Source of the DNA: BJHL01 sp035299305
Lineage (GTDB): Bacteria; Planctomycetota; Phycisphaerae; Phycisphaerales; UBA1924
Reading direction: 5' to 3'
DNA length: 7,853 bases
NCBI GenBank assembly: GCA_035299305.1
Contig: DATGWV010000045.1
Span: 1-7,853, forward strand
Notes under the pieces: generated by a model
Databases searched by the model: none
Told to the model about the DNA's origin: nothing
What the model saw: the letters and a program-made list of their open reading frames with translations, nothing else
Made by a program: the position numbers and the translations under genes
Shown here: positions 1 to 5,407 of the stretch, one piece after another
Layout: the number at the start of each line of letters is the position of its first letter
Position numbering within the stretch: the stretch's first letter is position 1

Positions 1-275
1 GCGGGTAAGGGTGAAAAGGTGGGGTAAGAGCCCACCGCGCCACTGGTGACAGGGGCGGCATGGCAAACCCCACCGCGTGCAAGGCCAAACAGCGTGCGCT
101 TGAGTCTGGTCCGGACGATGCACGCGGGTAGGCTGCTTGAGGTTGTTGGTAACTGCAACCCCAGAGAAATGGTTGCCGCCGGTGTGAAGGTCTTTTGCGA
201 CGAGCCCCCGTCAATAGCAGTCGCGAAGGAAACCGCACATGGCACAGAACTCGGCTTATACGCCGCACGAGTGAG
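1..275 (+). ncRNA. rnpB: RNase P RNA, 3' part (5' end cut by window edge)
   Basis: This is the catalytic RNA of ribonuclease P, which removes 5' leaders from pre-tRNAs. The order of conserved blocks matches the 3' part of bacterial P RNA. GGTAAGGGTGAAA at the start leads into a P12-like hairpin (18-23 paired with 31-36, loop GTAAGAG). A P13-like GTGA loop and P14-like GCAA loop follow, then GCAAGGCCAAA, and GGGTAGGCTGCTTGAG near 126-141. P18 carries a GTAA loop, followed by AGAGAAATGG. The universal 3' P4 strand ACAGAACTCGGCTTA lies at 244-258. A P16/P17-type arm (GCGTGC paired with GCACGC) suggests the ancestral A type. By comparison with E. coli M1 RNA, roughly the first 160 nucleotides lie outside the window. 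The 3' end at about 275 is estimated, because the P1/P2 partners are not visible. A long extra arm sits at 178-243. Identification is firm; only the ends are uncertain. Confidence 0.95.
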
Positions 276-276
276 C

Positions 277-306
277 ACAGGCCCGGAGGGAAACCTTCGG
301 GCCTGT
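277..306 (+). terminator. Hairpin at the 3' end of rnpB, probable terminator
   Basis: A 13-pair inverted repeat (277-289 with 294-306, one G-T wobble) closes a GAAA loop immediately after the RNase P RNA. There is no T-run on either side, so it is not a textbook intrinsic terminator. It may act in both directions, because the downstream terC gene ends at 370 on the opposite strand and converges on rnpB. Bases 307-369 hold nothing else I can identify. An alternative role is 3'-end protection or processing of the RNA. Confidence 0.7.
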
Positions 307-369
307 GGCCGTTTGGGGGAAAGAACTGCCGGGGTGCGAAGTGCCAGAGTGCCGAGATTGGCGCGGGTG

Positions 370-1500
370 TTAGTCCGCGCGAGTGCTTTCCGGGGCGGGC
401 GGTGCGACCTTCTTCTGCTTCGCGGCGTGAATGAGCGATGCGACGACGCCGATGGTGAGCGCGCCAGCGATGGTGGCGAGCTTGACCCACGTGGGCAAGT
501 CAATGTGCCACATGTGGAGGATCATGGTGACGCCGATGAAGGCGAGGACGAAGGCGAGAGCGGGCTTGAGGTAGGTGAAGAGGCCCATGGCTCCGGCGAG
601 GGCGAAGTAGAGGCTGCGCAGGCCCAGGATGGCGAAGACGTTGCTGGTGAAGACGATGAAGGGATCGCGAGTGATGCCGAAGATGGCGGGGATGCTGTCG
701 ACGGCGAAGATGACGTCGGTGAACTCGACGAGGACGAGGACAAGGAAGAGGGGCGTGGCGGCCTTGACGAGTGTGGTGCTGCCTTCGCGCTCGGGGACGC
801 GGGTGAAGAACTTCTCGCCGTCGAGGGTGGGCGTGACACGCATGACTTTGGTCACGCTGCGGTAGACGAGGGTCTTTTCGGGATTGGCTTCTTCGTCTTC
901 TTTCGCGAGGACCATCTTGATGGCGGTGAAGATAAGGAACGCGCCGAAGATGTAGAGGATCCACTGGAAGCGTTCGACGGCGGCGGCGCCGACGCCGATC
1001 ATGAGGCCACGGAGGATGAGTGCGCCCATGATGCCCCAGAAGAGGACGCGGTGCTGGTACTTGTTGGGAATGCGGAAGTAGGTGAAGATGAGGGCGATGA
1101 CGAAGATGTTGTCGACGCTTAGGGCGTACTCGGTGATCCAGCCGGAGATGTACTGCAGAGCGGCATCGCGGGCGGCTGGGTGCAGGTCGGCGACCGGGGG
1201 GCGTTGATCGATTGGAGGCAGTTCGATGCCAGCGGCTTTGGCTTCGGCGGCGGCCTTCATGGCTTCGTTGCTGAAGCGATGGGCGAACATGGTGCCGCGG
1301 TCACCGATGTCGTGCAGGTAGATGGCGTAGATCGCGCCGGCGAACAACGCGCCGATCGCGACGAAGCAGCCGGTCTGGATAAGGGCGCGTTTGAGCGAGA
1401 CCTCGTGGGCTTTGCGGTTGAGAACAAACAGGTCGAGGAAGAGCATGCCCAAGACGAGCACGACGAAAACGACCCAGACAATGGAATGCGACAAGTCCAA
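370..1500 (-). CDS. TerC family integral membrane protein (downstream paralogue)
   Basis: This 376-residue polytopic inner-membrane protein belongs to the TerC (Alx/MeeF/YkoY-like) family. Characterised members are tied to manganese export, metalation of secreted enzymes, pH response or tellurite resistance. The two family half-motifs are present: ITEYALSVDNIFV (about 122-134, with E124, D130, N131) and VEFTDVIFAVDSIPAIF (about 258-274, with E259, D262, D268). These acidic residues in membrane helices are the probable metal site. Hydrophobic segments lie near 7-28, 42-62, 131-142, 154-174, 179-198, 246-266, 284-305, 311-330 and 340-358. An Ala/Pro-rich hydrophilic loop fills about 64-115, and the C-terminus is short and basic. 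The start is TTG at 1500, chosen because GGAG lies 8 bases upstream (1509-1512) and no better start precedes the first helix. A terminator lies just upstream, so it probably has its own promoter, but I see no convincing one. The exact substrate cannot be read from sequence. Confidence 0.93.
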   Translation of the reverse strand: MDLSHSIVWVVFVVLVLGMLFLDLFVLNRKAHEVSLKRALIQTGCFVAIGALFAGAIYAIYLHDIGDRGTMFAHRFSNEAMKAAAEAKAAGIELPPIDQRPPVADLHPAARDAALQYISGWITEYALSVDNIFVIALIFTYFRIPNKYQHRVLFWGIMGALILRGLMIGVGAAAVERFQWILYIFGAFLIFTAIKMVLAKEDEEANPEKTLVYRSVTKVMRVTPTLDGEKFFTRVPEREGSTTLVKAATPLFLVLVLVEFTDVIFAVDSIPAIFGITRDPFIVFTSNVFAILGLRSLYFALAGAMGLFTYLKPALAFVLAFIGVTMILHMWHIDLPTWVKLATIAGALTIGVVASLIHAAKQKKVAPPAPESTRAD

Positions 1501-1558
1501 AACGGAAACTCCGGAGATTCGGATGTGAATCGCCGGAGGTTAGTGCGGCGGAGACCAC

Positions 1559-1588
1559 AAAGAAAAAGCCCCACACGGATGCAGGGCT
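1559..1588 (-). terminator. Intrinsic terminator after the upstream terC gene
   Basis: On the minus strand a 9-pair stem (1580-1588 with 1567-1575, two G-U pairs) closes a TCCG loop and is followed by TTTTCTTT. It starts 57 bases past the stop codon of the upstream terC gene, inside the 145-base gap between the two paralogues. This implies that the two terC genes are not a simple co-transcribed pair. Confidence 0.8.
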
Positions 1589-1645
1589 GGGAGGAGAAGG
1601 GCTTGTGATTACTCGATTTTCGCGGACGCCGACACGGCGGATGCA

Positions 1646-2857
1646 TCAGGCGGGCTTGCCGCTGGCGGCTTCATCCTTCTTCTTCGCCGGAATCGCGATG
1701 CTCAGGACGACGGCGAGAGCGAGCGTGACCAGCACCGCGCCCAGCGACCAAGTGGTGTCGATCTTGATCGACTTCTGAGCTTCCCAAGTCTGGCCAATCC
1801 ACTTGCCAAGGACGTCGAGGTAAGGCGGCACGCTCAGGAGCAGCAGCTTCACGCCGACGAAGGCGAGAATGAGGATGAGCGCGGGCTTGAGGAAGCGGAA
1901 CTTGGCGATAAGGGCGGCGAGGCAGAAGTAGAGGCTGCGAAGGCCCAGAATCGCGAAGATGTTGCTCGTGAAGACAATGAAGGGGTCAGGCGTAATCGCG
2001 AAGATGGCGGGGATGCTGTCGACAGCGAAGACCAGGTCGGTGATCTCGACCATGATCAGCGCGAGGAACAGAGGCGTGATCGCCCACTTCAGGCTGAGAG
2101 AGCCGGGCGGCGGCGGATCCTGCACTTCCTTGCCGGTCTTGGGATCGATGCTGTAGGTGGGAGCAAGCGTGCGCTTGGTGAAGAAGCGCTGGCCGTCAAA
2201 GAACGTGGTGACCGGGAAGAACTTGCGGACGAGTTTGACGACGGGGTTCTTGCCCGGGTCGTTGTCGCCTTCGACAAGCGCCATCTTCGCCGCCGTCACC
2301 AGCAGGAACAGGCCGAAGATGATGAGTACCCACATGTACTTGCTGACAAGCGCACCGGCGACGGCGATCATGGCGCCACGCATGACCAGAGCACCGATGA
2401 TGCCCCAGAAGAGCACGCGGTGCTGGTACTTGTTGGGAATCGCGAAGTACGTGAAGATGATCGCGATGACGAAGATGTTGTCCATCGCGAGAGACTTCTC
2501 GACGATGTAGCCCGTCAGGTACTGCTTCGCGGCGGTCGCGCCATCGACCAGACCCAGCTCGATTCCCTTATCGGTGTACATGGGCGTGTTGACGCCCAAC
2601 CCCAGCCAGTGCTTGTCGTACGCGAAGTAGACAAGTCCGGAGAAGGCGACACCGCAGGTGAGCCAGATGATGCTCCAGATCGTGGCTTCTTTGATGGTGA
2701 CTTCGTGCGCGTCACGGTGGAAGACACCCAGATCGAGGGCGAGGAAGCCCAGGACGATGCCGATGAAGATGACGTACGCCCAGATGCGGAGCGTCGCCGG
2801 ATCGGTCTGCGAAGCGACATCGGTCGTCGCTTGCGCGAGCATGAGTAGATCGAACAT
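1646..2857 (-). CDS. TerC family integral membrane protein (upstream paralogue)
   Basis: This 403-residue TerC-family membrane protein is a close paralogue of the next gene downstream. It carries the same half-motifs: VEKSLAMDNIFV (about 119-130, with E120, D126, N127) and VEITDLVFAVDSIPAIF (about 270-286, with E271, D274, D280). About nine hydrophobic segments are visible, the first near 25-45, after a polar N-terminal stretch. It differs from the paralogue by about 16 extra residues with a Pro-rich run (about 230-252) before the second half-motif. Its loop after the second helix is shorter, and its C-terminus is Lys/Ala-rich. The start is ATG at 2857, preceded by AAGGA 6 bases upstream (2864-2868). 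An in-frame GTG/ATG-type extension reaching 2989 is rejected: it is Arg-rich, unlike TerC, and overlaps the leader structure. A terminator follows the gene. Metal-ion (manganese) export or metalation support is the likely role by family; the substrate is unproven. Confidence 0.94.
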   Translation of the reverse strand: MFDLLMLAQATTDVASQTDPATLRIWAYVIFIGIVLGFLALDLGVFHRDAHEVTIKEATIWSIIWLTCGVAFSGLVYFAYDKHWLGLGVNTPMYTDKGIELGLVDGATAAKQYLTGYIVEKSLAMDNIFVIAIIFTYFAIPNKYQHRVLFWGIIGALVMRGAMIAVAGALVSKYMWVLIIFGLFLLVTAAKMALVEGDNDPGKNPVVKLVRKFFPVTTFFDGQRFFTKRTLAPTYSIDPKTGKEVQDPPPPGSLSLKWAITPLFLALIMVEITDLVFAVDSIPAIFAITPDPFIVFTSNIFAILGLRSLYFCLAALIAKFRFLKPALILILAFVGVKLLLLSVPPYLDVLGKWIGQTWEAQKSIKIDTTWSLGAVLVTLALAVVLSIAIPAKKKDEAASGKPA

Positions 2858-2872
2858 GGTTCTTCCTTGAAA

Positions 2873-2942
2873 ACGGGACGACTCAAAACGACGCTTCGCC
2901 GCGCACGCGCGGCGACTGATTCCCTGCCGGAGTCGTACCCGT
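2873..2942 (-). promoter_or_regulatory. Structured 5' leader before the upstream terC gene
   Basis: Read on the minus strand, bases 2942-2931 pair with 2883-2873 in an 11-pair stem with a single bulged U. Inside it is a perfect 8-pair GC-rich hairpin (2915-2908 with 2903-2896, loop CGTG). A competing pairing is possible: ACGACG (2945-2940) with CGTCGT (2893-2888). CCUU at 2951-2948 can also pair with the AAGG of the Shine-Dalgarno sequence (2868-2865). This layout would suit a translational switch. I see none of the conserved sequence of the yybP-ykoY manganese riboswitch, which often precedes terC-type genes. High GC content makes chance stems common, so function is inference. The rest of the 367-base gap between terC and rpoD holds the candidate promoter and the rpoD terminator, and I see no gene in it. 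Confidence 0.4.
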
Positions 2943-3043
2943 CGTAGAAGGCCCGGCCGAAGCGAAAGCATCGGGAGGGCGAGCGCCACATCGCGGTGTG
3001 ATGAAGGGTTCGCGACGGAGGGCTGCTCAGAAGGCAGGGGTGG

Positions 3044-3071
3044 ATACTACATCTTCGTCCATGGGAAGCAA
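3044..3071 (-). promoter_or_regulatory. Candidate sigma-70 promoter for the upstream terC gene
   Basis: On the minus strand a -35-like TTGCTT (3071-3066) and a -10-like TAGTAT (3049-3044) are separated by 16 bases, downstream of the rpoD terminator and pointing toward terC. Agreement with consensus is modest (3 of 6 and 4 of 6). If it is used, the leader would be roughly 180 bases long. This is a weak call from pattern alone. Confidence 0.3.
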
Positions 3072-3158
3072 GTGGATGAAAAAGAAATGGCGACGGACGT
3101 GCGTGTCTGGATTGCAATCGTCGGTCCGACACCGCAGCTTGACGCGCGTTCGCAAATG

Positions 3159-3187
3159 AAAAACACCTGCGAATATCCGCAGGTGTT
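3159..3187 (-). terminator. Intrinsic terminator of rpoD
   Basis: On the minus strand a perfect 10-pair stem (3187-3178 with 3171-3162) closes a 6-base loop and runs straight into a T-rich tract (TTTTT, then CATTT). It begins 38 bases past the rpoD stop codon and separates the dnaG-rpoD unit from the terC genes. Confidence 0.9.
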
Positions 3188-3224
3188 GATGGTGCCTGAT
3201 GTATCTGTTGCTACGGCAAACTGC

Positions 3225-5282
3225 TTACGCGTCGTCGCCATTCTCCGTCATTTCCAGTTCGGCCATGGCGTCGTCGGCGTCATCGTGTTCCATCGCGGCG
3301 TCCATCGCGCTTTCGAGCGCGGCGTCCATCGCGGGCGCCGGCATCACGCCGCCCGCGAGCGGCAGCGTCCGCATTCGCTCGGCCATCGACTTCTGAGCCT
3401 CAGCACGCTCGGTGCGCATCTCGCGTTCACGGGCCATGCTGCCGTCAACAAAGCCTTGCAGCTTGCGAGCACGCACGGGGTGCTGCAGTTTGCGAATGGC
3501 TTTGGCCTCGACCTGACGAACGCGCTCGCGCGTGACTTTGAAGATGCGGCCGACCTCTTCGAGCGTGTAGGTGTAGCCGTCACCGATGCCGTAGCGGAGC
3601 TTGATGATCTCGCGCTCGCGATACGTCAGCGTCTTGAGTACGCCTTCGATGCGGTGCTTGAGCATTTCCTGAGCGGCGAGATCGCCCGGCGCGCCGGCGG
3701 AGTCGTCCTCGAGGAAGTCGCCAAAGTAACTGTCTTCGCTTTCGCCCACGGGCTTGTCGAGGCTGACGGGATGGCGGCTGATCTTCATCACACGGCGCAC
3801 TTCAACAGGCGTGAGGCTCGCACGCTCGGCGATTTCCTCGACGGTGGGCTCCACGCCCGTCTCCTGCTGCATGAGCTTCTGGATGTTGCGAATCTTGCCC
3901 ATCGTTTCGATCATGTGTACGGGGATGCGGATCGTCCGTGCATGATCGGCGATGGCGCGAGTAATGGCCTGGCGAATCCACCACGTCGCATACGTACTGA
4001 ACTTGAAACCGCGCTTGTACTCGTACTTGTCAACAGCGCGCATGAGGCCCGTGTTGCCTTCCTGAATCACATCAAGGAAGCCCAGGCCGCGGTTGCGGTA
4101 CTTCTTGGCGATGCTGACGACCAGGCGCAGGTTGCCGCCTGAAAGGTCGCGCTTGGCCTGCTCGTACTCCCAGAAGACGGTCGCGAGCTCGCGCACGCGG
4201 CGCTGCAGTTCGCCCGGCTCTTCAAGCACCAGGCTGCGCAGGCCGTCAATCTCGTCCTTCATCACTTCAATGTCTTCGGGCTCGAACTGCTTCTTCTGCT
4301 TGCGATGACGCAGCTTGGCGGACAGCTTCTCGATCTTCTCATCGGGTGTCTTCGCGAGCTTCAGATCGTTATCGAGCTCGACCATCTTCTTGCAGATGGC
4401 GCGAAGCTTGCGGAAGAGCGGAATGATGCGACCCGTGCGCAGGCTGCATTCTTCAACAAGCCGCGCCATGCGCGAACGCCGCGCGGTCATGCGCGACTTG
4501 ATCGCACGATACGTCTCCACGTTCTTCTCTTTGCGCGCCTGCCGGAGCGAAACCCAGTCGGCGCGGTTGAGTTCAAGCAGGCGCTCGATGGTCGGCAGGT
4601 TGACGGGAATGCGCTTGAGCAGCTTCTCCTTCGCGTGCGGGTCGGAGGTGCTGATGCGCATCGTGCGATCAAACGGCGTTTCGCCTTTGCTCACGCTACG
4701 CAGCAGTTCAACGGCCTGCTGCACGACGTAATCGTTCTCGAGGCAGCGGCGGCGGAAGATCATGCGGCAGGTTTCGATCTTCTTCGCAAGGCGCACTTCC
4801 TCTTCGCGATTGAGCAGCGGGATCGAACCCATCTGCGCGAGGTACATGCGGATGGGATCATCCACGCCCTTCGCGCTGGTTTCGGCGACGACTTCAGCAA
4901 TGTCCTTGTGAATTTGAGCTTCTTCGTCGTCAAGTTCCACGGGCGGCTGTTCGCCGTCGTGCAGGGCTTTGCGAAGGTTGGCCATCTCGCCGCTGCGCTC
5001 GCCGCCCGAAACGCTCATCGCGCGGAAGAGCGAGGGAAGCACGGGCGTGGTCATGCCCGGGCCGCCCGCGTCCATGCTCAGGCGGTGCAGGCGGGCGCGC
5101 AGCTCAAGCTCGTCGATCATCTCGATGCCGAGGCGATCGACGACGACCAGGAGCTCATCAACACGCGCCGCGTCGACCATTTCGTCGGGCAGCGTGTTGT
5201 TCATCTCTTCGTAGCTCAGCCAACCGCGACGACGAGCAACCAGCAAGAGTTGCTCCACGGCAGGATGCAGATCACCGTTCAC
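3225..5282 (-). CDS. rpoD: RNA polymerase primary sigma factor RpoD (sigma-70, group 1)
   Basis: This 685-residue housekeeping sigma factor directs RNA polymerase to -10/-35 promoters. Region 1.1 (about 5-58) and region 1.2 (141-170, DDPIRMYLAQMGSIPLLNRE) are clear. A long non-conserved region fills about 171-376. Region 2 spans 377-457 and includes GNLRLVVSIAKKY, the aromatic melting motif YATWWIRQA and the -10 reader AITRAIADHARTIRIP. Region 3 and the 3.2 finger (GESEDSYFGDFLEDD) follow. Region 4 spans 540-602 with the -35 helix-turn-helix (TLEEVGRIFKVTRERVRQVE). After the usual end near residue 614 there is an unusual tail of about 70 residues: first charged and helical, then Ala/Met/Asp-rich and acidic. 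The start is GTG at 5282, supported by GAGAGG 6 bases upstream and by region 1.1 beginning at once. A GTG at 5345 would add a hydrophobic stretch foreign to the family. It lies 125 bases after dnaG with no terminator between, so the two are probably co-transcribed, as in macromolecular synthesis operons. Confidence 0.97.
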   Translation of the reverse strand: MNGDLHPAVEQLLLVARRRGWLSYEEMNNTLPDEMVDAARVDELLVVVDRLGIEMIDELELRARLHRLSMDAGGPGMTTPVLPSLFRAMSVSGGERSGEMANLRKALHDGEQPPVELDDEEAQIHKDIAEVVAETSAKGVDDPIRMYLAQMGSIPLLNREEEVRLAKKIETCRMIFRRRCLENDYVVQQAVELLRSVSKGETPFDRTMRISTSDPHAKEKLLKRIPVNLPTIERLLELNRADWVSLRQARKEKNVETYRAIKSRMTARRSRMARLVEECSLRTGRIIPLFRKLRAICKKMVELDNDLKLAKTPDEKIEKLSAKLRHRKQKKQFEPEDIEVMKDEIDGLRSLVLEEPGELQRRVRELATVFWEYEQAKRDLSGGNLRLVVSIAKKYRNRGLGFLDVIQEGNTGLMRAVDKYEYKRGFKFSTYATWWIRQAITRAIADHARTIRIPVHMIETMGKIRNIQKLMQQETGVEPTVEEIAERASLTPVEVRRVMKISRHPVSLDKPVGESEDSYFGDFLEDDSAGAPGDLAAQEMLKHRIEGVLKTLTYREREIIKLRYGIGDGYTYTLEEVGRIFKVTRERVRQVEAKAIRKLQHPVRARKLQGFVDGSMAREREMRTERAEAQKSMAERMRTLPLAGGVMPAPAMDAALESAMDAAMEHDDADDAMAELEMTENGDDA

Positions 5283-5288
5283 TGAAGG

Positions 5289-5294
5289 CCTCTC
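5289..5294 (-). promoter_or_regulatory. Shine-Dalgarno sequence deciding the rpoD start
   Basis: GAGAGG on the minus strand sits 6 bases before the GTG at 5282. The alternative upstream GTG at 5345 has no comparable site, so this motif fixes the start at 5282. Confidence 0.7.
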
Positions 5295-5407
5295 TTTCGA
5301 TGTCCACCAGCAGAAATCTGACACGAGGTACACCAGAAGAAACACACTGAAGACGATTCAAGAACCGCAAGCCTATCCAAAGTTCTTCACCCGCTCATTT
5401 GCACCCA

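Noticed and set aside
46..1122. Long plus-strand open frame covering the left end
   Set aside because: It overlaps the RNase P RNA and lies antisense to terC. Its Glu/Asp/Gly-rich composition is typical of the reverse strand of a GC-rich gene.
370..2857. Tellurite resistance operon
   Set aside because: Only TerC-family proteins are present. No terA, terB, terD, terE or terZ neighbours are visible, so a general metal-ion role is more likely.
2858..2989. Extended start of the upstream terC gene at 2989
   Set aside because: The added 44 residues are Arg-rich and unlike TerC. AAGGA is correctly placed before the ATG at 2857.
2858..3060. yybP-ykoY manganese riboswitch before terC
   Set aside because: I looked for its conserved sequence blocks in the leader and could not find them, although a covariance-model search would be decisive.
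5283..5345. Extended rpoD start at the GTG at 5345
   Set aside because: It would add 21 partly hydrophobic residues before region 1.1. It lacks a good ribosome binding site, whereas GAGAGG precedes the GTG at 5282.
5283..5407. Separate promoter or terminator between dnaG and rpoD
   Set aside because: Only a weak 6-base inverted repeat (AAGAAC/GTTCTT) and no convincing -35/-10 pair were seen, so co-transcription is simpler.
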